Of a stretch of 32,073 nt of DNA, positions 22,434-31,467 are shown in pieces. The notes under the pieces were generated by a model that saw only the letters and a program-made list of their open reading frames with translations, searched no databases and had not been told where the DNA came from. The number at the start of each line of letters is the position of its first letter. Within the stretch, counting starts at the first letter, position 1. The translations under genes and the position numbers were made by a program. Origin of the DNA: an uncultured beta proteobacterium (GTDB lineage: Bacteria; Pseudomonadota; Gammaproteobacteria; Burkholderiales; Burkholderiaceae); contig CAIOIX010000019.1 of assembly GCA_903858445.1 (NCBI GenBank), positions 1 through 32,073 on the forward strand, read 5' to 3'.

Positions 22434-22628
22434 CTACTGTGAAACTGGGAATCCAGCATCTGCCATGAGTTGACTGGCGATCTCAGGACTCAAGCTTGTC
22501 TCTATATCCACTATCTGCGTAGCCAGGTCCGCAGAGACCTTAGCTTGTGGGTCTTGAGCCTGAATCGCTCGAGTCACTGCATTAATGCACCCACCACAGG
22601 TCATTCCAGACACTTTTAGACTTAACAT
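22434..22628 (-). CDS. CopZ-like copper chaperone (HMA domain)
   Basis: A 64-residue protein consisting of one heavy-metal-associated domain with the ferredoxin-like beta-alpha-beta fold. The metal site is GMTCGGC (C11, C14), and the length matches CopZ. It probably delivers Cu(I) to CopA, whose gene is divergent and starts 69 bp away. The 165 bp between this gene's end and the Mrp gene start contains no other ORF I can support, so this stretch should hold the Mrp-gene promoter. I saw no clear CueR or CsoR operator in the 69-bp divergent region. Confidence 0.85.
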   Translation of the reverse strand: MLSLKVSGMTCGGCINAVTRAIQAQDPQAKVSADLATQIVDIETSLSPEIASQLMADAGFPVSQ

Positions 22629-22697
22629 AACAGGTCCTCTTCGGGTTTAAGCAAGTAATGCCCCCATAAAGGAGTCATCGGGTAGATTATCTTCTAT

Positions 22698-24968
22698 ATG
22701 AACAGCCAAAAAGCGATAAATTCAAACTTTTACACACTCGATATTGGCGGGATGACCTGCGCTTCCTGCGTTAGTCGAGTTGAAAAAGCTCTAGGCAAAA
22801 TTCCAGGCTTAGAAGCGGCAACCGTTAACCTAGCAACCGAACAGGCTCGTATTAGACTAAAAGGCGACTCTTCAGCAACTATCGCTGAAGTGATCGCAGT
22901 GGTAAAAAAAACGGGATACGAAGCAAAACTCAGCAATTCCAAAGGCTCAAACCCAGAAAAGCCGCCAAAATCTTTTTGGGCAGCGGATGGCTTGGGTCGC
23001 GTGTTACTGAGTTTTACCTTGTCTACCCCCCTCTTTCTGCCGATGTTTCTCATGCCATTTGGAATTCATTGGAGTCTATCTCCGGTTTGGCAGCTTGTAC
23101 TGGCAACGCCGGTGCAATTTATTCTGGGGTGGCGCTTCTACAAAGCTGGATTTAAATCACTGATGGCTGGTGTCGGTAATATGGATTTACTAGTTGCACT
23201 GGGGACCAGCTCAGCCTATGGCTTAAGCCTCTACCTCATGCTCCATAAAGATGATGCACAGCATGATCTTTATTTTGAAGGTGCTGCCGTCATCATCTGC
23301 ATGGTCTTGCTAGGAAAGTGGCTGGAAGCTCGAGCTAAACGCCAAACCAGCGAAGCTATTCGGGCGCTCCAAACACTCTGGCCCGAGCATGCGAAGGTGC
23401 TGGATCCATCTCTTCAAATAAATCCACATTCAGTTTTAGATCAATATCGAGACCTACCTCTAGATCAAGTTCTCCCCCGAGATCACGTGCTCGTTTTACC
23501 AGGCGAGAGAATCCCCGTTGACGGTATCATCCTTATGGGCAATAGCCACGTGGATGAATCCTTGTTAACCGGTGAGAGTCAGCCCCTCAAGAAGGAGGCG
23601 TATTCTCAAGTCATTGGTGGATCACTCAACGGTGAAGGTGCTTTAGTTATTGAGGCACAAGCTGTTGGGGTGGAGAGCGTGCTCTCCAAAATCATCACGC
23701 TAGTCGAAGAAGCGCAAACGCAAAAAGCACCGATTCAAAAACTGGTGGATCAAGTCAGCGCAATCTTTGTGCCCACAGTGATTTTCATCGCCTTTCTGAC
23801 TGGCATGGCCAACTGGTTTTATCTGGATTCAGTCTCTATTGCGATTTTGCGTGCGGTATCCGTATTGGTAATTGCCTGTCCTTGCGCACTCGGATTAGCT
23901 ACCCCTGCAGCCATCATGGCTGGTACCGGTGTAGCTGCACGCTTTGGAATCCTCATCAAGGACCCGCAAGTATTGGAGCAGGCCCATCGACTAGATGTTG
24001 TTGCATTCGACAAAACAGGCACGCTGACAATTGGTCGCCCTAGATTACTCGCACTTATTCCCTTGTTGCCCTTACCTGAATCTGAAATATTAGCCACCGC
24101 TACAGGATTGCAATTGGGTAGCGAACATCCTTTAGCCAAAGCACTGCTAGATGCAGCAAAAGAGCAATCTATAACTCCGATCGCTAGCGCACAGAGCAAA
24201 GCATTACCAGGAATTGGAATAGAGGGCACCCCCAGTTCAGGTACGTGGAATGGCCAACGACTTTGCCTGCAAAGCATTGCCTCGCTCCATCAACATCCAG
24301 AGTACCAATCTATCTTGACCTATGCGCAGTCTCACCTTGATGCAGGCCAGACCATCTCTGTATTAATGAACACAGCAGCGCCATCGAGCCCCATTGCCAT
24401 AATCACATTTGGCGATGGACTTAAACCCAATGCTATGGCTGCGATTACCGCTTTACACAAACTCCATATTCGCACAGTCATGCTTTCTGGGGATAACACT
24501 GTTGCTGCGATGCGAGTAGCGCAGTCAATTGGAATTGATGAAGTCTTCGGGCAAATCATGCCAAGCAATAAAGCGGAGATTGTGCGGAGATTGCAAATCC
24601 GTGATGGCAAAAAACGTCATTGGGTCGCAATGGTAGGTGACGGTGTTAATGATGCGCCAGCCTTAGCTTCCGCTGACGTTGGGATGGCAATGTCTACTGG
24701 CACGGATGTCGCTATGCAAGCTGCAGGAATTACCTTAATGCGCGGTGACCCTAGCTTAGTTGCAGATGCCATTGACATCTCCAAGCGAACTTGGAATAAG
24801 ATTCGGCAGAATTTATTTTGGGCTTTTATATTTAATACAACAGGAATTCCGCTAGCAGCCCTAGGTTATCTTTCGCCAATGCTCGCTGGTAGCGCCATGG
24901 CTCTTTCCAGCTTCTGCGTTCTCAGCAATGCCCTGCTACTGAAACGGTGGCGCCCTAGTCACTCATAA
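22698..24968 (+). CDS. copA: Copper-exporting P1B-type ATPase CopA
   Basis: A 756-residue heavy-metal P-type ATPase. One N-terminal metal-binding domain carries GGMTCASC (C21, C24). The transmembrane Cu(I) site is CPC (394-396) in ACPCALGLATP, the actuator loop is LTGESQPLKK, the phosphorylated aspartate is D438 in DKTGTLT, the P1B signature is SEHPLAKALL, and the hinge is GDGVNDAPALASADVG. The CPC motif with MxxSS in the last helices (SAMALSSFCVLSNALLL) marks a P1B-1 Cu(I) exporter. It moves Cu(I) out of the cytoplasm. A CopZ-like chaperone is encoded divergently. Protection of the exposed Fe-S clusters in the neighbouring genes is a sensible but unproven link. Confidence 0.95.
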   Translation: MNSQKAINSNFYTLDIGGMTCASCVSRVEKALGKIPGLEAATVNLATEQARIRLKGDSSATIAEVIAVVKKTGYEAKLSNSKGSNPEKPPKSFWAADGLGRVLLSFTLSTPLFLPMFLMPFGIHWSLSPVWQLVLATPVQFILGWRFYKAGFKSLMAGVGNMDLLVALGTSSAYGLSLYLMLHKDDAQHDLYFEGAAVIICMVLLGKWLEARAKRQTSEAIRALQTLWPEHAKVLDPSLQINPHSVLDQYRDLPLDQVLPRDHVLVLPGERIPVDGIILMGNSHVDESLLTGESQPLKKEAYSQVIGGSLNGEGALVIEAQAVGVESVLSKIITLVEEAQTQKAPIQKLVDQVSAIFVPTVIFIAFLTGMANWFYLDSVSIAILRAVSVLVIACPCALGLATPAAIMAGTGVAARFGILIKDPQVLEQAHRLDVVAFDKTGTLTIGRPRLLALIPLLPLPESEILATATGLQLGSEHPLAKALLDAAKEQSITPIASAQSKALPGIGIEGTPSSGTWNGQRLCLQSIASLHQHPEYQSILTYAQSHLDAGQTISVLMNTAAPSSPIAIITFGDGLKPNAMAAITALHKLHIRTVMLSGDNTVAAMRVAQSIGIDEVFGQIMPSNKAEIVRRLQIRDGKKRHWVAMVGDGVNDAPALASADVGMAMSTGTDVAMQAAGITLMRGDPSLVADAIDISKRTWNKIRQNLFWAFIFNTTGIPLAALGYLSPMLAGSAMALSSFCVLSNALLLKRWRPSHS

Positions 24969-24999
24969 GCTGAGCGAGCATAAGCCCATATTCAAGGTG

Positions 25000-25836
25000 T
25001 TATTTTTGACTCTTACGAATCAACTCAATGTCCCCATAAAGCGCACGCGTTTCTGACTTGGTATTGTCTGTATCAGTCAGCAATGCGATACCAATTACTT
25101 CACCAGCATTTTCTCCGTAGGCGCGCTTGTAATCAGCCGCAAGATCCCGCTCATGCTTGCGCCAATCACCTAGACCTTCCCAGCCTGAATCGACAACAAT
25201 CATTTTGATCCGCGATGTATGGGCGTTATCCAAAATGGTATTAATTGGGGTCTTTCCTGACCAGATATACATTAGGGTTGCATAAGGCATCTCTTGGCCA
25301 CTAATCAGGTTAGCCATCTCAAATGTCATCTTCTCCTTAAGTGCCAACTTAGATTTATTTCCATCAAATGCAACTAAGATTCGAAGCGGTGCATCGTCAA
25401 GATTGCGTTCAGCGTTATCAGCTTCCGGCATCGACACTACCGCCTTCCACTCCCACTTCAGCCAAAGATTTTGAGCTTGGCGCGGCTTAAGCTTAATAGC
25501 CAAGCCTGATGCGGAAGTTTTTGAGTTGGCACTAAGTACTATTTTTCCTTGGTAGCTTTCCAAGCGATATACCGTATTCTTTTTATATGGAGCTATGCGG
25601 TAAAAGTGCCAACCCACTGGCATTCCATCACGCACAGTCTCAGTAGAAAATTTGGGAAGATCTTCCTGTGCAGGCAACTGATCTAATGACAAGACTTGTC
25701 CTGATTCGTCTTGAATCGAATCCCTAGAAAGACCAGCGCAAGCAATTAAATTAAACGCCACAATCAAAATCCAGCTGTAGCGCCAAAAGCGCGCATTAAT
25801 AGCTTTATGGATAAGGGATGGGTGTTTAATGCTCAT
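25000..25836 (-). CDS. DUF3047 domain lipoprotein
   Basis: A 278-residue protein of the DUF3047 family with an N-terminal anchor: a hydrophobic segment (about 21-31) ends in a lipobox LIAC with C33. The rest is a beta-rich extracytoplasmic domain showing GWHFYRIAPYKKNTVYRL, WLKWEWKAVV, LRILVAFDG, LMYIWSG and GIALLTDTDNTKSE, all typical of DUF3047. No catalytic residues are known for the family. The gene is divergent from the GT39-like gene across 69 bp and convergent with copA. A role at the envelope is likely from localisation alone. Confidence 0.85.
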   Translation of the reverse strand: MSIKHPSLIHKAINARFWRYSWILIVAFNLIACAGLSRDSIQDESGQVLSLDQLPAQEDLPKFSTETVRDGMPVGWHFYRIAPYKKNTVYRLESYQGKIVLSANSKTSASGLAIKLKPRQAQNLWLKWEWKAVVSMPEADNAERNLDDAPLRILVAFDGNKSKLALKEKMTFEMANLISGQEMPYATLMYIWSGKTPINTILDNAHTSRIKMIVVDSGWEGLGDWRKHERDLAADYKRAYGENAGEVIGIALLTDTDNTKSETRALYGDIELIRKSQK

Positions 25837-25905
25837 CTGTACATTGTCCCAAAGAATTGGCCAAGTAAGTCTAAAATCATTTCAGACAAAACAATAAAGA
25901 ATCAG

Positions 25906-27414
25906 ATGCGCTATCAACTACCCCCGCAATCACCTTCGACATGGGCAGTAATTTCGATCTGCATCGCTGCAGTCATTCACTTTGCACTGGGTTTTTCAAT
26001 TGAGTTTTCTGTTGATGAGGCACATTACGCTCTTTATGCCCAGCATTTAGCTTGGAGTTATTTTGATCATCCCCCTTTGGTAGGCTGGATTCAATGGCCA
26101 CTTGTAGCCCTAACTTCTTCAGAAGGCATCATTCGACTGATCCCAGAATTACTGTGGATAATTTCTTGCTACCTCGTCTATCAAGTCACGATTGAAGTTC
26201 ATCACCTCATTCAAGGTCTTCATAAAGACTACCTTACCAGCGCGCTTCCATCAGCCAGTAATTGTGGCTTGTTCGCCGTTCTTGCGATGATTGCCGCACC
26301 CCTGCCCCACATTCTAGCGATTGGCTTATTGCCTGACAGCCTTCTGGCGCCATTGAGTCTTGGTCTAATGATGATGGCTATTCGCTGGTGTAAACAAGGC
26401 CAATTCACCATGCTCGATTGGGTCATCACTGGAGTTCTGCTAGGCTTGTCTGGCTTAGCTAAATACACAGGTGTATTCGCTGCTTTTGCCCTGTTATTCG
26501 TCTTTTTAAGCTCCTCAAAGCAGCCCTGGTTTTTTAAGAGGGGCTTTTGGCTTGCCACCCTCATCGCCTTGCTAATCATTGCTCCAGTCCTCTATTGGAA
26601 TTGGATGAACGATTGGATCTCCTTCAAGTACCAGATTGCGCATGGTAGCGGAAAGGCTTGGGCATGGCGCAGACTGGCTGCCTTTTTAGGAATCCAGATC
26701 GCCTGCTTTGGGCCGCTATTACTTATCGGTGGGTTTCTTTTTCTGAAGGACTGCTTTCGGGTAGCCAAAATAACTTTAGCCGCTTTGCTCAGTTTTTTCT
26801 TGATCCCATTTGCAATCTTTGCAGCTCTTTCTGGAGGTGGTGGACTGCCTCACTGGACAACCCCCGCTTGGTTTTGCCTTGCCCCCTTCGCAGGAATTGG
26901 CTTAGCTAAGGCGTGGTCAATGCACCATAGAAAATTCATTCGCCTATTTTTTAGCCTTCAAATAATGCTTTGCTTGCTTGGGTTTGGGTTGGTGTTGGCG
27001 GGCGGAATTTCTTCGGCATCTGTAAAGTCAAATCCCATTGCAGATCTTTATGGCTGGAAAATGGCTGGCCATAAAGCTGCTGAACTTGCTCAAGCAAATA
27101 AGGTTGATGGCATTGCAGTCCAAAACTGGACCTTAGGTAGTCGCGCAGCTTGGTATGCGAGTCCGATACCCGTATTTGTTCTGGACCAACGCCAAGATCA
27201 ATTCGACCTCTGGTTTGGACAGCTGTCCCCAGGCGACAATGTGCTACTGATTAATTGGTCGGGGATGAACTTTCCTAGTCCAGCAGGGAGTAAGCCAGGA
27301 TTTGAGCATTGTGAGGCACTCGAAAGCATTGAAATTCAACGTTTTGGTCAGAATTTATCTAAATTTGACTTCAGCCTTTGTAGTAAATGGCAAAAAGCTG
27401 CATTACCGGAGTAA
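25906..27414 (+). CDS. GT39/ArnT-like membrane glycosyltransferase
   Basis: A polytopic membrane protein of 502 residues from ATG 25906; a longer frame from 25807 overlaps the DUF3047 gene start and is unlikely. The family's catalytic acidic pair lies in the first periplasmic loop (D37-E38 in SVDEAHYALYA), followed by SYFDHPPLVGW (52-61), both diagnostic of the PMT/ArnT (GT39/GT83) superfamily. At least ten hydrophobic segments precede a C-terminal periplasmic domain with GDNVLLINWSG. Such enzymes transfer a sugar from a polyprenyl-phosphate donor to lipid A, protein or another envelope acceptor. It is the first gene of a run with a flippase-like protein, a GT9 and a PAP2 phosphatase. Acceptor and sugar are unknown. 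Confidence 0.85.
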   Translation: MRYQLPPQSPSTWAVISICIAAVIHFALGFSIEFSVDEAHYALYAQHLAWSYFDHPPLVGWIQWPLVALTSSEGIIRLIPELLWIISCYLVYQVTIEVHHLIQGLHKDYLTSALPSASNCGLFAVLAMIAAPLPHILAIGLLPDSLLAPLSLGLMMMAIRWCKQGQFTMLDWVITGVLLGLSGLAKYTGVFAAFALLFVFLSSSKQPWFFKRGFWLATLIALLIIAPVLYWNWMNDWISFKYQIAHGSGKAWAWRRLAAFLGIQIACFGPLLLIGGFLFLKDCFRVAKITLAALLSFFLIPFAIFAALSGGGGLPHWTTPAWFCLAPFAGIGLAKAWSMHHRKFIRLFFSLQIMLCLLGFGLVLAGGISSASVKSNPIADLYGWKMAGHKAAELAQANKVDGIAVQNWTLGSRAAWYASPIPVFVLDQRQDQFDLWFGQLSPGDNVLLINWSGMNFPSPAGSKPGFEHCEALESIEIQRFGQNLSKFDFSLCSKWQKAALPE

Positions 27415-27454
27415 TTTCAAGACCTTAGGCGCTCAAGGCATTATCCTTACTCCT

Positions 27455-28498
27455 ATGAGTTCACAACCCCAAATCACCCCTAAAGCCACATCCGGGTGGA
27501 AAGCAATTCTGAAGCGCGCTTGGCCAACAATTCGTATTTTGTTATCAATTGCCCTTCTGTGGAAGGCTACTAGCGGCATTGATTGGCACACCCTTCTAAA
27601 CTCCCAAATTCAGATGCAGCCAATATGGTTTTTGGCGGCACTCATCTCTATGATGACCGCCTTCGTTTGTGGCGGCTACCGCTGGGGTTTATTTATGCAA
27701 GCGGTTGGCTTTCCCCGTCGAATCCAATCCTATATTGGACTGTACTTTGCAGGTGGGCTCATCAATCAAGGGCTACCAAGCACTATCGGGGGTGACAGTT
27801 ATCGTGCGATTTCCGCTACTCACCTCACCAGCGCCGGTGACCTCAATAAAAAGAGGCAACTGGATGAGGAATTGCATCACTCGGTAGATCTTGAGCATTC
27901 AAATCCAAAACTACGTCTCAGTTTCTCAATGGTTTTGGTCGATCGCCTACTGGGTTTAGCAGGCAACAATCTGCTTGGTGGCATCGGCCTCATCATCGGC
28001 GGGGCAACGCTAGCCACCTGGGGAGCCAGCTTAGGTTATGCCGTGACTGCATTTATGATTTTTTCAGGCTTCATCATCGCCCTGATATTGGCTTGGATTC
28101 CATCACGCAAAATGCTGCAAAAACTTCTAGATAAATTCCAGATGAACAATGCTATGCCCGGTATTCAATTGGCTTTCTCTTGGCCCATGAATATTGGACA
28201 GGCTATTTTTGCGGTTAGCATCCACTTTCTGACAATTCTGACGCTGCTATTTTGTCTGAAAGCTTATGGGGTCGAAGCCCCAATTGAAGGGCTCATGATT
28301 GGCCTACCCGCGCTTAGCCTACTTCTCATGCTGCCCATTAGTATTTCTGGCTGGGGGTTACGCGAGGCGACACTATCATCAGTGCTGGCGTTATGGGGGG
28401 TTAACCCCTCGCTTACAGTCCTAGCATCCATTAGCTACGGCGCAATTACTGTTATCTCAGTATTGCCTGGCGCTTACTTTTTATTAAAACGAAAATAA
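27455..28498 (+). CDS. Lysylphosphatidylglycerol synthase transmembrane-domain / flippase-like protein
   Basis: A 347-residue integral membrane protein of the UPF0104/LPG-synthase transmembrane family, without the C-terminal aminoacyl-transferase domain. ATG 27455 follows the GT39-like stop by 40 bp; a longer overlapping frame begins at a TTG inside that gene and is rejected. The family landmark is LINQGLPSTIGGDSYRAI after the third hydrophobic segment, with VLVDRLLGLAGNN downstream and the SGWGLREATLSSVLALWG segment near the C-terminus. Members move or modify lipid-linked intermediates and often sit in glycan gene sets. An insertion of about 30 charged residues after SYRAI (THLTSAGDLNKKRQLDEELH region) is noticeable. 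Confidence 0.85.
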   Translation: MSSQPQITPKATSGWKAILKRAWPTIRILLSIALLWKATSGIDWHTLLNSQIQMQPIWFLAALISMMTAFVCGGYRWGLFMQAVGFPRRIQSYIGLYFAGGLINQGLPSTIGGDSYRAISATHLTSAGDLNKKRQLDEELHHSVDLEHSNPKLRLSFSMVLVDRLLGLAGNNLLGGIGLIIGGATLATWGASLGYAVTAFMIFSGFIIALILAWIPSRKMLQKLLDKFQMNNAMPGIQLAFSWPMNIGQAIFAVSIHFLTILTLLFCLKAYGVEAPIEGLMIGLPALSLLLMLPISISGWGLREATLSSVLALWGVNPSLTVLASISYGAITVISVLPGAYFLLKRK

Positions 28499-28513
28499 TT
28501 TTAGAGTTCAATT

Positions 28514-29782
28514 ATGAGTATTAGTGTGAATACCATGCGCGCCATTGACCACTGGGTTGGTGTCCCACTGTGCGCAGTTGCAACTCCGTTCATTGCCTTA
28601 GTCGACGCCATCAAAAACGTCTTCTCTCGCGGGTCAGAAACTCCGCGCAAGCTACTATTTATTGAACTGTCTGAAATGGGCAGCGCAATTTTAGTTGACC
28701 CAGCAATGCGCAATGCGCAAGCTCGTGGCGCTGAAATATTCTTTCTGATCTTTAAAAGCAATCGTGCCAGCTTAACTCTATTAAATACTGTTAAGCCTGA
28801 GAATATTTTTACGATTGATTCCTCTAGCCTGAGTGGCTTAATTAAAGATACCTTACGTTTTTTAATGTTGGCTCGTCAGCATCAGATTGATACAGTCATT
28901 GATCTGGAGTTATTCTCACGCTTTACGGCATTGTTAACTGGTCTTTGTGGCGCGCGTCGTCGCGTGGGCTATCACATCTTTCACGGTGAAGGCTTATGGC
29001 GTGGCGCCATGCTGACCCGCAGGGTCCACTACAACCCACATATTCATATTACAAAGAACTTTCTCTCTTTGATTCATGCGGCATTTGCAACAAAGATCGA
29101 AATCCCATTTAGTAAAATCCATATTCCTGACTCTGAAGTTCGATTAGAACAAGCGGTAATTAATTCTGTTGCACTGGATAAAGTGCGCCAACGGATCGAG
29201 ATCCTAGCCAAAGAAGCTGGGATTCTTTTTACCCAAGGTAAAGAACGCCTCATCTTAGTCAATCCTAATGCGAGTGATTTATTACCGCAGCGTCGTTGGG
29301 CTCAACATCGCTTCTCGGAACTGATTATTGGCATTCACCAACAATATCCTCTGGATTTAATTTTAATCACCGGGTCGCCCGTTGAGTTTGAGTATGTCGA
29401 AAAGGTGCGCATTGTTGCAAATGTAAAAAATGCTATCAACTTTGCTGGTCAAGTAAGCTTTGCAGAGTTACCACCTCTTTATACGTTATCAGATGTCATG
29501 GTAACCAACGACTCTGGGCCAGGACATTTCTCTGCTGTGACCCCACTGAGAACGGTTGTGTTGTTTGGCCCTGAGACTCCCGCGCTGTATGGCTCGGTTG
29601 GTAACTCAATTGCCATTACTGCAAACCTTGCCTGCTCGCCTTGTGTGAGTGCGGCCAATCACCGCAAAACACCATGCCACGATAATGTCTGTATGCAAGC
29701 CATTACGGTTTCTCAAGTGCTCGAAAAAGTGGCTATTCAACTTCAGGGTGCCGATCAGGCAAAGATTCACCAATCCGCATGA
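28514..29782 (+). CDS. Glycosyltransferase family 9 (heptosyltransferase-like)
   Basis: A 422-residue GT-B fold enzyme of the family that adds heptose or related sugars to lipopolysaccharide core. Landmarks are RKLLFIELSEMGSAIL (about 45-60), a central VNPNASDLLPQRRWAQHRF donor-binding segment, ILITGSPVEFEYVEK and the C-terminal VTNDSGPGHFSAV plus LFGPETPALYG motifs, which form the nucleotide-sugar site. A cysteine-rich stretch follows (ACSPCVSAANHRKTPCHDNVC), as in many GT9 proteins. An N-terminal extension of about 40 residues with a hydrophobic stretch may contact the membrane. The gene starts 15 bp after the flippase-like gene and its stop overlaps the PAP2 start (ATGA). Confidence 0.85.
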   Translation: MSISVNTMRAIDHWVGVPLCAVATPFIALVDAIKNVFSRGSETPRKLLFIELSEMGSAILVDPAMRNAQARGAEIFFLIFKSNRASLTLLNTVKPENIFTIDSSSLSGLIKDTLRFLMLARQHQIDTVIDLELFSRFTALLTGLCGARRRVGYHIFHGEGLWRGAMLTRRVHYNPHIHITKNFLSLIHAAFATKIEIPFSKIHIPDSEVRLEQAVINSVALDKVRQRIEILAKEAGILFTQGKERLILVNPNASDLLPQRRWAQHRFSELIIGIHQQYPLDLILITGSPVEFEYVEKVRIVANVKNAINFAGQVSFAELPPLYTLSDVMVTNDSGPGHFSAVTPLRTVVLFGPETPALYGSVGNSIAITANLACSPCVSAANHRKTPCHDNVCMQAITVSQVLEKVAIQLQGADQAKIHQSA

Positions 29783-30558
29783 GCACTAAGAACTTCTCAC
29801 TAGTGGTGTGGCTCATTCCGCTATTGCCACTAGCTTTAGCATGTGCCATTTACTTTGGAGACTTACAGATAAGTAGCTTCCTGCTGATCAACGGCTTTGC
29901 TCGGGACATTCCAGATACTGCTTGGGCTTTTCTGACTTTTTTGGGTAACGGCTGGGGTATTTTTGCAATCTCATTTCCCCTACTATTACTAGCACCACGC
30001 TTATTAACTGCTGGCATCTTCGCCGGCGTCATTTCAGCTATTGCCAGCTCTACCCTCAAGCCTGTTTTTGATTTGCCTAGGCCTGCAGGTACTTTGCTCG
30101 ATGGCAGCTTTCATCTTATCGGTGAACCACTGCTCTACAAGGCCTTTCCTTCGGGCCACACACTTACAGCTTTTGCTATTGCAAGCGCCCTATACTTTGC
30201 CTGCGCAAAAAGTAAACGTGGTCCTATGCTATGGCTCTTTATTGCCGCATCATTGGTTGGGCTATCGCGCATTGCCGTTGGAGCCCACTGGCTCACCGAT
30301 GTTCTAGCTGGCGCGGGAGTGGGTCTTTGGTGTGGCATGTTGGGCGAAAAACTCTCTGAACTTGTCAAGGACCACTATTTAGCACCCCAGAAAATTTGGC
30401 CTCGCTTTATTGCCATTGGTGGACTTGTAACCATTTATGCGCTGCTAACACAAACCATGGATTTAGTCTTAAATCAGCCTCTGCAATATGCATGCGCCGG
30501 CTTAATTGCAGTCACTTTAGTTTTATTTATCAAAGCCCAAACGTCTAAGGCCGCCTAA
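29779..30558 (+). CDS. PAP2-family membrane phosphatase
   Basis: A 259-residue integral membrane phosphatase of the PAP2 superfamily. The three catalytic motifs are complete: K94...RP (KPVFDLPRP), PSGH (124-127), and SR...H...D (S163-R164, H170, D174). Several transmembrane segments surround them. Such enzymes dephosphorylate polyprenyl pyrophosphate or phospholipid, or act on lipid A. It is translationally coupled to the GT9 gene and ends the glycan cassette, so recycling of undecaprenyl pyrophosphate or lipid A modification is plausible. The C-terminus has two further hydrophobic segments beyond the PAP2 core. Confidence 0.88.
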   Translation: MSTKNFSLVVWLIPLLPLALACAIYFGDLQISSFLLINGFARDIPDTAWAFLTFLGNGWGIFAISFPLLLLAPRLLTAGIFAGVISAIASSTLKPVFDLPRPAGTLLDGSFHLIGEPLLYKAFPSGHTLTAFAIASALYFACAKSKRGPMLWLFIAASLVGLSRIAVGAHWLTDVLAGAGVGLWCGMLGEKLSELVKDHYLAPQKIWPRFIAIGGLVTIYALLTQTMDLVLNQPLQYACAGLIAVTLVLFIKAQTSKAA

Positions 30559-30577
30559 GTCACTATGCCAAATAACC

Positions 30578-31465
30578 ATGTTTAGTTATCGCCATGCTTT
30601 TCATGCGGGTAGTCATGCCGACATTCTGAAGCATCTAACCCTTATTCATCTTGTAGAGTATCTTCAAGAAAAACCTGGTGCGCTGACCATTGTCGATACG
30701 CATGCTGGTGCCGGCATCTATAGCCTAGAGGATGGCTTTGCTGCAGTTAGCAATGAAGCAGATGGCGGCATTTTTCGCCTCCTGAAGTTTGCTGAAGAAT
30801 GCAATGCCTCCGGCAAGAATCTTGCTGGAGGCATTCAAAACTATCTGGACTATATTCGAGCGGAGAATCCTCAAGAGCAGATCGCCCTTTACCCGGGCTC
30901 CCCTTTTATTCTGGCGCGCTTACTCAGACCACAAGATCGTCTCAAGCTTTTTGAACTCCATCCCAAAGAAATTGATATCCTGCGCCATAACATCAACCAA
31001 CTAAAGCAAGCCAAACAAATTGATGTGTATGCTGCAGATGGCTTCACAAGACTCAAGGGACTACTTCCCCCACCCAGTAGAAGAGGTCTGGTTTTGATAG
31101 ACCCATCCTATGAAGATAAACAGGATTACCGTTATCTTGAAACCGCCATGGAAGAAGCGCTAAAACGCTTTGCGACTGGTTGCTATGCGATCTGGTATCC
31201 CATTCTCACTAGAAGAGAATCTGCCTCATTACCCGATCACATGAAAAAGATTGCAGCAAGCCATCACTGCTCTTGGCTCCATACCGAGTTACGCGTTGAA
31301 AATACCCCTGGTGAGCGTCGCCTGCAGGCTAGCGGAATGTTTGTGTTCAATCCACCGTGGACACTCGAAAAGAATCTAGCGGAAGCGCTACCAACACTTG
31401 TTAAAGCTCTAGGTCAAGGCGCCGGCGCTGAATATTTGCTCAAGAGCTTTGAGGCTAGGCCTTAA
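30578..31465 (+). CDS. rlmJ: 23S rRNA (adenine2030-N6)-methyltransferase RlmJ
   Basis: A 295-residue SAM-dependent methyltransferase that modifies A2030 of 23S rRNA. The N-terminus MFSYRHAFHAGSHADILKHL is the highly conserved RlmJ signature, and the SAM site lies in VDTHAGAGIYSL (39-50). The catalytic N6-adenine motif is DPSYE (175-179), where many homologues have DPPYE; this substitution is tolerated in the family as far as I know. FHAG, CYAIWYPI and ERRLQASGMFVFNPPW also fit. It stands 19 bp after the PAP2 gene, possibly in the same transcript, and two bases before the end of the broken SOUL gene on the opposite strand. Confidence 0.93.
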   Translation: MFSYRHAFHAGSHADILKHLTLIHLVEYLQEKPGALTIVDTHAGAGIYSLEDGFAAVSNEADGGIFRLLKFAEECNASGKNLAGGIQNYLDYIRAENPQEQIALYPGSPFILARLLRPQDRLKLFELHPKEIDILRHNINQLKQAKQIDVYAADGFTRLKGLLPPPSRRGLVLIDPSYEDKQDYRYLETAMEEALKRFATGCYAIWYPILTRRESASLPDHMKKIAASHHCSWLHTELRVENTPGERRLQASGMFVFNPPWTLEKNLAEALPTLVKALGQGAGAEYLLKSFEARP

Positions 31466-31467
31466 GC

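Noticed and set aside
22629-22697. CueR or CsoR operator between the copper chaperone and copA
   Set aside because: No recognisable MerR-type dyad with a 19-20 bp promoter spacer, and only a single GCCCCCAT half-site-like run, were found.
24961-24999. Direct repeat CATAAGC between copA and the DUF3047 gene as a mobile-element mark or terminator
   Set aside because: A 7-base repeat in a 31-bp gap is easily chance, and no stem with a T tract is formed.
27302-27454. Long N-terminal extension of the flippase-like protein
   Set aside because: It begins at a TTG within the conserved end of the GT39-like gene; ATG 27455 gives a normal family length.
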